Below are positions 44,060 to 53,037 of a DNA stretch of 61,243 nucleotides, piece by piece. Position numbers and translations under genes: made by a program. Positions within the stretch are counted from its first letter, which is position 1. Each line of letters begins with the position of its first letter. Origin of the DNA: an uncultured Eubacterium sp. (GTDB lineage: Bacteria > Bacillota > Clostridia > Lachnospirales > Lachnospiraceae). Where the stretch lies: contig CAKRIZ010000008.1 of the NCBI GenBank assembly GCA_934351445.1, positions 1 to 61,243 on the forward strand, given 5' to 3'. The notes below the pieces were generated by a model, which had not been told where the DNA came from, searched no databases, and worked only from the letters and a program-made list of their open reading frames with translations.

Positions 44060-45421
44060 CTACATGATAAATCCACACACCAGATAAGCGATAATCGTGA
44101 GCACACTCGCGATCAGCACATAGGGCAGCTGCGTCACCGTATGCTCCATGTTGTCGATACATGCTCCGGTCGAAGCGAGCACGGTCGCATCACCGTAAAA
44201 GCATGCATGGCTTCCGAATGCACCACCGGATACGACTGCACTCATGACGAGTACCGGGCTCGCGCCGACTGCTGCTGCCAGCGGGAATACGATCGGGGTA
44301 ACAACTGCACACATGCCCCAGAAAGAACCGGTTGTAAAGCCAAGCGCTGCCACAAGAATAAATGTGATCATCGGGAATGTCGCCCCACTCAGCAGCGGTG
44401 TCATTGTCTGGATGATATACTCTGCCAGTCCCATCTCAGAAGTCAGTGTCTGTACACCGAACGCTACAACCAGCAGGATCGCTACCGGAGTCATATCCGC
44501 ATAACCTTTTGCCACGATATTGAAGAAATCTCCAAATGTAACGACTTTCCTCGGAACATAGAGGATAAAACATGCCAGAATCGCCAGTACAACAGCGACT
44601 AATACATCACTGGTAGCGATTGCTACGCCTACGAGCACACCCATCGGAATGATGAAGTCCCAGATATTTCCCTCCTCTTCATAACCTTCATGCTCATCAT
44701 GGTTATACTTTCTGCTGGCATCGGAATATACCTTTCCGGTCTCAGCAACACGCTGATAAGCCTTTTTCATCGCTCCAACCTTCGGCATGATGCCAAGTGC
44801 AAACAGCAATACGATGATTAATGTAATGATCGGATAGAAGCAGAACGGGATCGCATGTATGTAAGCATCGATTCCTGATGTATATCCTGCGCTTGTAATA
44901 AAATCCTGCTCAAAAAACAGGCTGGCATAGAACACTGCCCAGGTAGAAAACGGAAGCAGCACGCAGACCGGGGCTGCCGTTGAATCAAGCATATATGCCA
45001 ATGTCTCACGGGGAATTTTCTTCTTATCAAAAACTCCTTTCATACATACACCGATCGATAATACATTTAAATAGTCATCAACAAAGATCAGAATACCGAG
45101 TACAAATGTCGTGAACAATGTCTTGCGTTCGGTATTGCACAGCTTTTCGACCAGCTTGGAAAATCCGAAGCTGCCTTTTGCCTCCTGCAACAGTGCAATC
45201 AGGCTGCCGAACAATCCGCAGATAATGATGATCCACACATTATCTGCCAGTGCTGTCTGCATCACAGAACACCATTGCGTAATAAAACTGCCTTTATACA
45301 GTACCAGTGCTGCAAGCAAAGATCCCGCGATCAAAAACTCCACACATTTTTTTGTATATATCGCACCTACGATGATAAACAGAATAATAAAAATCGCTAT
45401 CAAACCAGTATTCATGTCCAT
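44060..45421 (-). CDS. NhaC-family Na+/H+ antiporter-like transporter
   Basis: The protein has 453 residues and about 12 helices, with the family motifs GILIFVDDYLNVLSIG (about 110), LDSTAAPVCVLLPFSTWAVF (about 145), GSFWGMCAVVTPIVFPLAAAVG (about 365) and SGGAFGSHACFYGDATVLAS near the C-terminus. NhaC-like proteins exchange Na+ for H+ or for organic ions such as malate/lactate or amines. Given its neighbours, exchange of a polyamine or GABA is possible (inference). Confidence 0.85.
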   Translation of the reverse strand: MDMNTGLIAIFIILFIIVGAIYTKKCVEFLIAGSLLAALVLYKGSFITQWCSVMQTALADNVWIIIICGLFGSLIALLQEAKGSFGFSKLVEKLCNTERKTLFTTFVLGILIFVDDYLNVLSIGVCMKGVFDKKKIPRETLAYMLDSTAAPVCVLLPFSTWAVFYASLFFEQDFITSAGYTSGIDAYIHAIPFCFYPIITLIIVLLFALGIMPKVGAMKKAYQRVAETGKVYSDASRKYNHDEHEGYEEEGNIWDFIIPMGVLVGVAIATSDVLVAVVLAILACFILYVPRKVVTFGDFFNIVAKGYADMTPVAILLVVAFGVQTLTSEMGLAEYIIQTMTPLLSGATFPMITFILVAALGFTTGSFWGMCAVVTPIVFPLAAAVGASPVLVMSAVVSGGAFGSHACFYGDATVLASTGACIDNMEHTVTQLPYVLIASVLTIIAYLVCGFIM

Positions 45422-45465
45422 ATCTCCTCTCGTCTCACGGCAATGCTGCCGTTTCTTCTACGGTT

Positions 45466-46077
45466 CTACTCACCACCGAACTTACGTCTCACGGCATCTG
45501 CCAGAAACTCTGCGGTGCCCTCTACACCAAACAGGCTGCTGTCAATGAGAATATCCTTATGCCGTTTATCATCCGGCAGAAATCCCGCATACTGCATATG
45601 ATAAGAATCACGCGCCTCATCAACGCTCTTAATCATGCGTCTCGCCTCTGATTCTTCCATCCGGAGATCCTCGATACAATGACGGAGCCGTGCCTCATAA
45701 GACGCATAGATATAAATATGCATACTGTCTTCCACTTCACTCAAAATGAAGTCTGAGCAACGGCCCACAATAATGCAGTTATCCTTTTCAGCCAGAAATT
45801 TGATGATGTTTTCCTGTGCTTCAAAAATATCATCCTGTGTAGAACTCGTTCCCTTTCCAAGCGGAAACTGCATGCGGGAAAATGGATTTTTCACCTGCTT
45901 TGCAGCCTTTTCCTCTTCCTGATCTACAACCGATACCGGCAGTTTCAGCTTTTTGGCTGCCTGATCTACGATATCCCTGTCATAATATTCGATTCCGAGC
46001 AGTTCACTCATCCGCTTTGCAATCGGACGGCCCAGACTACCAAACTGTCTGGTGATCGTAACTACATATTTGCCCAT
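45466..46077 (-). CDS. Cytidylate kinase-like protein
   Basis: The protein has 203 residues of the cytidylate-kinase-like family. It opens with VVTITRQFGSLGRPIAKRMSELLG, a degenerate P-loop, then YYDRDIVDQAAKKL, NCIIVGRCSDFIL and a C-terminal HKDILIDSSLFGVEGTAEFL. Such proteins are common in Firmicutes next to metabolic genes, and their substrate is not established; they are distinct from the essential Cmk. It opens the run CMPK-like, nhaC-like, amidohydrolase, aguB, aldehyde dehydrogenase. Confidence 0.8.
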   Translation of the reverse strand: MGKYVVTITRQFGSLGRPIAKRMSELLGIEYYDRDIVDQAAKKLKLPVSVVDQEEEKAAKQVKNPFSRMQFPLGKGTSSTQDDIFEAQENIIKFLAEKDNCIIVGRCSDFILSEVEDSMHIYIYASYEARLRHCIEDLRMEESEARRMIKSVDEARDSYHMQYAGFLPDDKRHKDILIDSSLFGVEGTAEFLADAVRRKFGGE

Positions 46078-46106
46078 ATGCTAATCCTCCATTTTTTAAT
46101 AGCAGC

Positions 46107-46147
46107 AAAAAAGGCGCATATTCCCGGATTCGGAAATATGCGCCTTT
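46107..46147 (-). terminator. Terminator after patA
   Basis: AAGGCGCATATT pairs with its complement across GGATTCGG, giving a stem of about 14 bp followed by six T on the minus strand. It lies between patA and the cytidylate-kinase-like gene, only 30 nt before the latter's start, so it ends patA and may limit read-through. Confidence 0.75.
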
Positions 46148-46168
46148 GCATTGCTTTTTCTATTTTAT

Positions 46169-47539
46169 TTATAAATTATAAATCTTTTTCGTATCTGCCA
46201 GTGCCTCATCCATACGGCTGATGACATCCCTGATATCCTGATCGGAGATGACTGCGGTCGGCTCGAATCGGATCGTCTTGGCATTGACCAGTGTGCCTGC
46301 GGTCATGACTTTTCTTGCGAACAGTCCCTTTGACGTCTCATATCCCAACTCGCAGGAACGGAACTCTACTGCCAGCATCAGGCCAGTTCCACGAACCTCC
46401 TGAATGATCTCCGGGTATTTATCAGCCAGCGACTGCAGTCCGGCTTTCAGCACTTCACCCTTCTTCGCACATACACCGGGGATGTCGTTCTCCAGCATAT
46501 ATTTGATCGTTGCGATCGCTGCTGCACAACAAAGCGGGTTGCCACCGAAGGTCGGTGATCCGAGCAGCCACGGGTTGTCGATCAGATCCTGTGTCCACAT
46601 CTTCGGTCTGCAGATGATACCGGTGATCGGGAGGATACCACCACCAAATGCTTTACCGAATGTCATGATATCAGGAACAACACCCTCTGCTTCGCAGCGC
46701 CACATCGTACCGGTACGGCCCATACCGGTCTGGATCTCATCAAAGATCAGTGCGACACCGGTCTCATCACAGATCTCTCGAACCTCTGCCAGATAGCCCT
46801 TCGGAGGAACGATGACACCTGCCTCACCCTGAATCGGCTCAAGGATCACGGCTGCGACCTTTTCTCCGACTGCCTGTAAGTTTTTAATTGCTTTTCTCAC
46901 ATCGTCTGCATTACCGTACTCTACATGCTGTACCTGCTGTACCATCGGAGTGTAGGGAACACGGTAGGTTCCTTTACCACCCATGGAGATCGCACCCATT
47001 GATTTTCCGTGGAATGCACCGACCGTAGATATGTACCAGCGTCCGCCTGTCGCGATACGCGCTAACTTCAATGCCATCTCGACTGCCTCAGCGCCACCGT
47101 TTGTGAAGAAGCACTGCTGCAGATCACCCGGTGTGATATCTGCGACTGCCTTTGCCAGATAACCGCGGAGCGGATCAAGCAGCTCCTGTGAATGTAATGC
47201 CTGATGGTTCAACTGTGCTTTTACAACATCGAGAATCTCTTTATTTCTGTGACCACAGGTGAAGATACCGAATCCTCCCAGACAGTCGATAAATTTCTCA
47301 TCATTTAACCCACAGCAGTAAGCGCCCTCGTCATACCACTCTAACACTGCTCCGTTTTCAGAATCGGAAGATACAGATTTCCGGTACTTTAACCAGCCGG
47401 GGCTGACATAGTTATCAAAATAGTTGAGCGTATCCGCTACCATCTCTTTTTTCTCTTCCGGTGTGATATCCTTTGTATCACGCTCAATTAAACCAATTAC
47501 TTTATCTAAATCCTTAATTACCTGCTGTTTATCTGCCAT
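46169..47539 (-). CDS. patA: Putrescine aminotransferase
   Basis: The protein has 456 residues of class III PLP aminotransferases and closely follows YgjG/PatA: LDCLGGFGIFTCGHRNKEIL type N-half (residues about 85-105), QCFFTNGGAEAVEMALKLAR, LIFDEIQTGMGRTGTMWRCE, and the PLP lysine in MTFGKAFGGGILP (about 300). It moves an amino group from putrescine to 2-oxoglutarate, giving 4-aminobutanal. I chose the ATG at 47537-47539, which has AAAAAGGTG 6 nt upstream; a GTG three codons earlier is inside that site. Confidence 0.93.
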   Translation of the reverse strand: MADKQQVIKDLDKVIGLIERDTKDITPEEKKEMVADTLNYFDNYVSPGWLKYRKSVSSDSENGAVLEWYDEGAYCCGLNDEKFIDCLGGFGIFTCGHRNKEILDVVKAQLNHQALHSQELLDPLRGYLAKAVADITPGDLQQCFFTNGGAEAVEMALKLARIATGGRWYISTVGAFHGKSMGAISMGGKGTYRVPYTPMVQQVQHVEYGNADDVRKAIKNLQAVGEKVAAVILEPIQGEAGVIVPPKGYLAEVREICDETGVALIFDEIQTGMGRTGTMWRCEAEGVVPDIMTFGKAFGGGILPITGIICRPKMWTQDLIDNPWLLGSPTFGGNPLCCAAAIATIKYMLENDIPGVCAKKGEVLKAGLQSLADKYPEIIQEVRGTGLMLAVEFRSCELGYETSKGLFARKVMTAGTLVNAKTIRFEPTAVISDQDIRDVISRMDEALADTKKIYNL

Positions 47540-47660
47540 AATGTTCACCTTTTTCCTTTCTTTGCTTCATCTGATCCCCTGTCAGTTTCTACATGTCTTG
47601 TTTTGTTCCGTATACACTCTCCACACCAGGCCTCTGCATGAATGAGAGTATTTAGGTAAC

Positions 47661-47780
47661 AAAAAAGACGTACCTGAAACTGTCTGTTTCAGATACGCCT
47701 TTGTATCCGCTCCCTTGAGCTGAAATAAGTATAGCATCTGCCGGATGCATTTTCCATTCCTAATTTTACCTAATTCCTAA
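47661..47780 (-). promoter_or_regulatory. patA promoter, leader terminator and CCTAA boxes
   Basis: Minus strand: TGGAAA (47751-47756), 17 bp, TATACT (47728-47733). About 22 nt after the expected start a 14-bp stem (47667-47699) with a 5-nt loop runs into six T (47661-47666). Two of its pairs are G-U only in the minus RNA, so the hairpin is better on that strand. A small GATAC/GTATC hairpin could compete with it. Three CCTAA repeats (47759, 47769, 47776) lie upstream of the -35, and GCATC-N5-GATGC lies in the spacer. The rest of the 340-bp gap is AT-rich. Confidence 0.6.
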
Positions 47781-47879
47781 TTATTTTTTGTTATGTCTAC
47801 TTGTTTTCAAGTATTTTTTGCGGTATCATAACATCATAATCATAAACCACGGCCGGTTCGCAACGGAGGAGCTTCTACT

Positions 47880-48632
47880 ATGGAAAAGAATCATTTTTTA
47901 GTCATTAATGACCTCATCTATGAGATGTATAACTGGAATTCTCTTGAAGACATTAAAAAGAACTTTTTCCAACGTCTGAAGATTATCGTACCATTCAGCT
48001 ACGCGAGTATCCTGCTCAAGGAAAATGCTGATCCGGATGATGTAACACTTTGCAACCCTATCTGTTATCCGGACTATTTTACCGAAGCAGAGCAAAACTA
48101 TATCTCCAATGAACCGGAATCAGATTATACGCTCTGGAACCTCTATGCCAAAGAATCCCAGTTGATCCGCTCCAGTGCAATCTTAGACGATGCGACCCGG
48201 CTGAACTCACCACTGTATGTCCACTGCTACCGCGAATATGACGTTTATGACGATATGCAGTTTACAATCGTATATGAAGGACGGCTGCTCGGCCTGCTGA
48301 CACTGTACCGCACACGCATCAATGGCGCATTTGGCACAGATGATATGTTTTATATGCGTGCGCTCGGTATGCACCTGAACGCCGTCATGCACCGGATTCT
48401 GACACCCGGGCCCGTGGCTCTGGCTGTTGATGCGCAGCGCCTGGATCATATGCAGCACCAGTACGCCCTGACTGCACGCGAGACAGAGATCCTCGCCCAT
48501 CTGTATCAGTTTGAATCAAATACAGAAATCGCGGACGCACTCGGCATCCGCGATAATACTCTGCAAAAACATCTTCAAAATCTATTCCGTAAACTGGGAG
48601 TCGCCTCCAAATGGGAGATCCTGCGGCTGTAG
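47880..48632 (+). CDS. LuxR-type HTH regulator
   Basis: The protein has 250 residues. The C-terminal 60 form a LuxR/GerE helix-turn-helix (LTARETEILAHLYQFESNTE at about 195, then IADALGIRDNTLQKHLQNLF). The N-terminal 180 residues look GAF-like and would sense a small ligand. It is transcribed away from patA and converges on gabT, sitting between the two aminotransferases. It is the natural candidate to control them, perhaps in response to a polyamine or GABA (inference). CGGAGGAG precedes the ATG by 8 nt. Confidence 0.87.
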   Translation: MEKNHFLVINDLIYEMYNWNSLEDIKKNFFQRLKIIVPFSYASILLKENADPDDVTLCNPICYPDYFTEAEQNYISNEPESDYTLWNLYAKESQLIRSSAILDDATRLNSPLYVHCYREYDVYDDMQFTIVYEGRLLGLLTLYRTRINGAFGTDDMFYMRALGMHLNAVMHRILTPGPVALAVDAQRLDHMQHQYALTARETEILAHLYQFESNTEIADALGIRDNTLQKHLQNLFRKLGVASKWEILRL

Positions 48633-48677
48633 CTGTCAACCACATCCGACCGTTGGCAAGTCCTTTTTCGTGCGCGG

Positions 48678-50033
48678 CTATTTCATGCACGTTACAAGCG
48701 CTTTTTCCATAATCTCTAATCCTGCTTCCAGTTGTTCGTCTGTCATTACAAGCGGTCCGAGGAAACGGATGACATTGCCGTAAGTACCCGCATTCTCTAC
48801 CAACAAGCCGTTTTTTGCACATTCCTGAATCAATGCTGCTGTGAGCGGTGCATCCGGCTCCTTGCTCTCCTGGTCTTTGACGAGTTCCAGTCCGATCATG
48901 CCACCGAGCCCACGGATATCTCCGATACAACGGTATTTCTTCTGCCAGTCATGATAACGGTCGGTGACTTTTTTACCGATCTCAAGTGAGCGGTCAGCCA
49001 GATGATCACGCTCCATGACCTCAATGGTCTTTAATGCAGCTGCACATGCGAGTGCATTGCCACAGAAAGTACCGCCAATCGTGCCCTTCGCCGGTGCCTC
49101 CATGATCTCCTCCCTAGCGATGATCGCTGACAGCGGCACACCTGCTGCGATTGATTTGGCAGTAGCTATAATATCAGGCTGTACACCTGCTTCTTTCCAG
49201 TAATCAGTTGCAAACATGCGTCCGGTGCGGCAGAATCCACTCTGTACCTCATCTGCAATCAGCATGATTCCATTGTCATCACAGATCTTACGGACTGCCT
49301 TGACCCATTCGATCGGTGCCGGGATGAATCCACCTTCGCCCTGCAGAGGCTCAACAACGATCGCAGCGATCGTATCTGCGGGTGCACACTGCTCAAATAC
49401 CGCCTGAATGGATGACAGATAGTAATCACATGCTTTCTCCTGCGGCATTCCTTCCGGATTGCGGTAATAATACGGGAACTGTGCACGGTATACACCATCC
49501 GGGAACGGTCCCATACCGACTGCGTATGCTTTCTTTGATGTCATGGACATCGTGAGCAGTGTACGTCCGTGAAACGCACCGGAAAATACGATAATATGAT
49601 TGCGCTTAGTAAATGCTTTTGCTACTTTCACTGCGTTCTCATCTGCCTCAGCACCACTGTTTGCAAAAAATACTTTCTTTTTATCGCCCTTGACCGGAGC
49701 GATCTGTGCCAGCTTCTCTGCCAACGCAACATAACCCTCATGTGTCACGATATTAAACATTCCGTGGAAATACTTATCAGCCTGTTCCTTTACTGCTTCT
49801 ACGACTTCCGGCTGTGAATAGCCGATATTCAGCACGCCGACTCCTCCGACCCAGTCCAGAAATTTATTGCCGTCTACATCTTCGATCATCGCACCCTCGC
49901 CACGCGCGATCGCAACAGGATACACACATCCGATTGCCGTCGGTGTTGCAGCCTTTCTGCGGTCAATGAGCGCCTTTGCTTTCGGTCCGGGTACAGTCTC
50001 AGTAATGATTTTCGGTAAATCAGTTCTCAACAT
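48678..50033 (-). CDS. gabT: 4-Aminobutyrate aminotransferase
   Basis: A class III PLP aminotransferase of 451 residues with FLDWVGGVGVLNIGYSQPEV (about 57), FFANSGAEADENAVKVAK, FSGAFHGRTLLTMSM, IADEVQSGFCRTGRMFA and the PLP lysine in IIATAKSIAAGVPLSA (about 280). The closest pattern is GABA transaminase, yielding succinate semialdehyde; other omega-amino acids may also serve. AAAGGAGGAAAACATC precedes the ATG. It has its own promoter with a leader terminator. Confidence 0.9.
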   Translation of the reverse strand: MLRTDLPKIITETVPGPKAKALIDRRKAATPTAIGCVYPVAIARGEGAMIEDVDGNKFLDWVGGVGVLNIGYSQPEVVEAVKEQADKYFHGMFNIVTHEGYVALAEKLAQIAPVKGDKKKVFFANSGAEADENAVKVAKAFTKRNHIIVFSGAFHGRTLLTMSMTSKKAYAVGMGPFPDGVYRAQFPYYYRNPEGMPQEKACDYYLSSIQAVFEQCAPADTIAAIVVEPLQGEGGFIPAPIEWVKAVRKICDDNGIMLIADEVQSGFCRTGRMFATDYWKEAGVQPDIIATAKSIAAGVPLSAIIAREEIMEAPAKGTIGGTFCGNALACAAALKTIEVMERDHLADRSLEIGKKVTDRYHDWQKKYRCIGDIRGLGGMIGLELVKDQESKEPDAPLTAALIQECAKNGLLVENAGTYGNVIRFLGPLVMTDEQLEAGLEIMEKALVTCMK

Positions 50034-50114
50034 GATGTTTTCCTCCTTTAGATATGTTTCTGTTTTTTATTGCTCATCCCCGCGCAGCATTTAGTGTAAC
50101 AGGAATTTTCACGC

Positions 50115-50200
50115 AAAAAAGGACAGTGACGTACTGCTCAGTACGCCATTGTCCCTGTGTCGATACTCATTATAGCACCTTTCCTGAAACCGTAAAGGTG
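50115..50200 (-). promoter_or_regulatory. gabT promoter with dyad and leader terminator
   Basis: Minus strand: TTTACG (50191-50196), 16 bp, TATAAT (50169-50174). A dyad CACCTTT-N11-AAAGGTG (50176-50200) covers the -35 and spacer. From about 6 nt after the expected start, a stem of about 15 bp with one mismatch (50121-50154) runs into six T (50115-50120). Its core reads GGCGTACTGA...CAGTACGTC in RNA sense, similar to the patA leader hairpin. Confidence 0.6.
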
Positions 50201-50268
50201 TCTGCGCAAATACCGAAGAATATTAAGTTTTGGTGTCTATACCGACAATCCTCACAAATGTACCGTGC

Positions 50269-50400
50269 TCAATGACAGCCCTTACATTTGCTGCAATCAC
50301 CACCACAGGATGATTTGCCGCTTTTCTTATCCTTTACAATGCCACGGATAATGAGAGCCACCGCTGCGCCCAGCGCTACCAATACGATCAATGTTCCCAT
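50269..50400 (-). CDS. FeoB-associated Cys-rich membrane protein
   Basis: The protein has 43 residues: a hydrophobic helix (3-21), a basic stretch (KDKKSGKSS), then a C-terminal CGGDCSKCKGCH with four cysteines and a final histidine. This is the layout of the FeoB_associated family, a FeoC-like accessory of Fe2+ uptake. The ATG at 50398-50400 has GGAGGGTATATACC upstream. It follows feoB on the same strand, so it is the last gene of the feo operon. Confidence 0.88.
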   Translation of the reverse strand: MGTLIVLVALGAAVALIIRGIVKDKKSGKSSCGGDCSKCKGCH

Positions 50401-50492
50401 GGTATATACCCTCCTTTAACTACAATTTCAAAAACTGCCCAGAGACCATTCACAATATTGCTCTGACTCCGGACAGTTCTATTATCTACGAA

Positions 50493-52652
50493 TTAGTTTG
50501 CTTTTGCAAATGCACCGGCTTTGTGTTCATTCTCCTTCGGAGCGGGACGGAACAACAGATATAAGAATCCAACGATAAACAGGATTGCTACAACTGTTCC
50601 GATACCGAATGCACCGGTTGTAAATACAGTTCCGATTTGGTAGATGCACATTGCTACGATATAAGCTAAGATACACTGATAGCCGATTGCGATCCAGAAC
50701 CACTTTGCACTGTTCATCTCACGCTTGATCGCACCCATTGCTGCGAAGCAGGGAGCACATAACAGGTTGAATACCATGAATCCGAATGCTGCGATCGGAG
50801 TCATTGCCTGTGCCAGATTACCCCAGATCTCAGATCCATCCTCTGCGACCTCTGCGAATCCGTACAGCATACCAAATGTAGCTACGATATTTTCCTTTGC
50901 GATCAGACCTGTAACGGCTGCGACTGCCATCTTCCAGCCCTCGCCTGCCGTGGTCCAGCCAAGCGGTGCGAAGATCCAGCCGATTGCGCTACCGATCTTT
51001 GCAAGGATACTAGCATTTAACTGCTCTGCCTCGAGCATTCCAAACGCGCCATCTACCCATCCAAAGCTCATTAAGAACCATAAAACGATAGTAGATAATG
51101 TGATGATGGTACCGGCTTTCTTGATGAAAGACCATCCGCGCTCCCACATAGAACGAAGCACATTTCCTACGGTCGGCCAGTGGTAAGCAGGCAGCTCCAT
51201 AACGAACGGAGCAGGCTCGCCTGCGAAAATCTTTGTCTTCTTTAAGATAATACCGGAGCATACGATGGCTACGATACCGATCAGCCATGCACTCCATGCT
51301 ACCCATCCGGAGTTGTCAAAGAACGCACCTGCGATCATAGCGATGATCGGCAGCTTTGCTCCGCAGGGGATAAAGGTTGTTGTCATGATGGTCATTTTAC
51401 GGTCACGATCATTCTCGATCGTTCTCGAAGCCATGATACCGGGAACTCCACATCCGGAACCGATCAGCATCGGGATGAAGGACTTTCCGGATAAACCAAA
51501 CTTACGGAAAATACGATCCATGATAAATGCGATACGTGCCATGTAGCCGCATCCCTCTAAGAATGCAAGGAACAGGAACAGTGTCAGCATCTGGGGCACG
51601 AAACCGAGTACAGCTCCGACACCGGCGATAATACCATCTACGATCAGACCCTCGAGCCACGGTGCGCAGTTGATGGCTTCCAGTCCTGACTGTACAGCAG
51701 GAGGAATGATATCACCAAACAACACATCATTGACCCAGTCAGTCATTGCTGTACCGACTGTCGTGATTGATACATAGTAAACGATAAACATAACCAGTGC
51801 AAAGATCGGAAGCGCTAAAATACGGTTGGTAACAACGCGGTCGATCTTATCGGAAACAGTCAGCTTCTCCTTGCTGTGTGCCTTGGTCATGCACTTATCA
51901 ATAATAGATGAGATGTACTGATAACGCTCGTTTGTCACAATACTCTCTGCATCATCATCCATAGCCTTCTCTAATTTCCCGATATCCAGCGATACATCCG
52001 GAACAGATTTCAGATTTGCAGAGATCTTCTCATCGCTCTCAAGTAATTTGATGGCAAAGAAACGCTTCTCCTCCTCAGGTACACCACTCAGCTTCGCTAC
52101 TACAGAATGGATCGCATCCTCCAGCTCCGCGCCATATGTCACAGGTGCGGGTGCTGCCGCCTTGGATACAGCCTGTGAGACGACCTTCTCTGCTGCCTTC
52201 TTCACGCCGGTTCCCTTTAATGCAGAGATCTCTACGACCTCGCAGCCGAGCTGTTTTGACAGCTCCTCGAGATGGATCTTGTTTCCGCTCTTTGCTACCA
52301 GATCTGCCATGTTGACAGCGATCACAGTCGGGATGCCCAGCTCTAACAGCTGTGTCGTCAGATACAGGTTACGCTCGAGGTTCGTTCCGTCTACGATATT
52401 TAAGATCGCATCCGGACGCTCCGTGATCAGGTAATTTCTCGCTACAACCTCCTCGAGTGTGTACGGAGACAGGGAGTAGATTCCCGGCAGGTCCATGATG
52501 ACAACATCTTTATGGCCTTTCAGTTTTCCCTCTTTTTTCTCAACAGTTACGCCCGGCCAATTTCCAACGAACTGGTTTGATCCGGTCAGCGCATTGAATA
52601 ATGTAGTCTTGCCGCAGTTCGGATTTCCGGCAAGTGCAATTTTTACTGCCAT
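50493..52652 (-). CDS. feoB: Ferrous iron transporter FeoB
   Basis: The protein has 719 residues. The N-terminal G domain (1-170) has GNPNCGKTTLFNALTGSNQF (G1), DLPGIYSL (G3) and VNMADL (G4). A helical regulatory domain follows (about 170-270), then the membrane core with two Gate motifs, GCGVPGIMASRTIENDRDRK near 400 and LLCAPCFAAMGAIKREMNSA near 640. It imports Fe2+. It is downstream of two feoA genes, with a GTTAG-N6-CTAAC dyad in the 151-nt gap before it. Confidence 0.97.
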   Translation of the reverse strand: MAVKIALAGNPNCGKTTLFNALTGSNQFVGNWPGVTVEKKEGKLKGHKDVVIMDLPGIYSLSPYTLEEVVARNYLITERPDAILNIVDGTNLERNLYLTTQLLELGIPTVIAVNMADLVAKSGNKIHLEELSKQLGCEVVEISALKGTGVKKAAEKVVSQAVSKAAAPAPVTYGAELEDAIHSVVAKLSGVPEEEKRFFAIKLLESDEKISANLKSVPDVSLDIGKLEKAMDDDAESIVTNERYQYISSIIDKCMTKAHSKEKLTVSDKIDRVVTNRILALPIFALVMFIVYYVSITTVGTAMTDWVNDVLFGDIIPPAVQSGLEAINCAPWLEGLIVDGIIAGVGAVLGFVPQMLTLFLFLAFLEGCGYMARIAFIMDRIFRKFGLSGKSFIPMLIGSGCGVPGIMASRTIENDRDRKMTIMTTTFIPCGAKLPIIAMIAGAFFDNSGWVAWSAWLIGIVAIVCSGIILKKTKIFAGEPAPFVMELPAYHWPTVGNVLRSMWERGWSFIKKAGTIITLSTIVLWFLMSFGWVDGAFGMLEAEQLNASILAKIGSAIGWIFAPLGWTTAGEGWKMAVAAVTGLIAKENIVATFGMLYGFAEVAEDGSEIWGNLAQAMTPIAAFGFMVFNLLCAPCFAAMGAIKREMNSAKWFWIAIGYQCILAYIVAMCIYQIGTVFTTGAFGIGTVVAILFIVGFLYLLFRPAPKENEHKAGAFAKAN

Positions 52653-52765
52653 AATTCTTTCCTTTCTTAACGGTTCCGTACCTTCACAGTTATCGACCTG
52701 TTCTGCATAGGTACTTCCTGATAAATAATATGTTATGTAACTTTTATTGTTTGCAGCTATCTTTC

Positions 52766-52781
52766 GTTAGCGCAAACTAAC
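52766..52781. promoter_or_regulatory. GTTAG-N6-CTAAC dyad between feoA and feoB
   Basis: A perfect 16-bp dyad with centre CGCAAA, matching the two at 508-559 and the imperfect one at the feoA promoter. It suggests a second metal-controlled start for feoB. Confidence 0.55.
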
Positions 52782-52803
52782 ATGTGTCTAAAAAAAATAT
52801 GCG

Positions 52804-53025
52804 CTACTGCACTTCGATCATTTCTGCATCTGCCTTACGAAGCGAGAGCTCATAGCCTCTTACCGTGACCTCAATCGGGTCTCCGAGCGGTGCTACCTTG
52901 CGGACATACACATCTACGCCCTTGGTGATACCCATATCCATGATTCTCCTCTTGACAGCTCCCTCACCGTTGAGTTTTGTAACGGTCACATGAGCGCCGA
53001 CTTTCACATCTTTTAACGTACTCAT
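52804..53025 (-). CDS. feoA: FeoA-domain protein, second copy
   Basis: The protein has 73 residues, an SH3-like FeoA domain with GEGAVKRRIMDMGITKGVDV and a C-terminal VRGYELSLRKADAEMIEV, which match the FeoA consensus well. FeoA supports FeoB at the membrane. It lies 12 nt after another FeoA-like gene; tandem FeoA genes ahead of feoB are common in Clostridia. Confidence 0.93.
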   Translation of the reverse strand: MSTLKDVKVGAHVTVTKLNGEGAVKRRIMDMGITKGVDVYVRKVAPLGDPIEVTVRGYELSLRKADAEMIEVQ

Positions 53026-53037
53026 ACAATCCTCCTC

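Noticed and set aside
47661..47733. T-box or known riboswitch in the patA leader
   Set aside because: Only about 20 nt lie before the terminator stem, too little for a stem I or for any aptamer I know.
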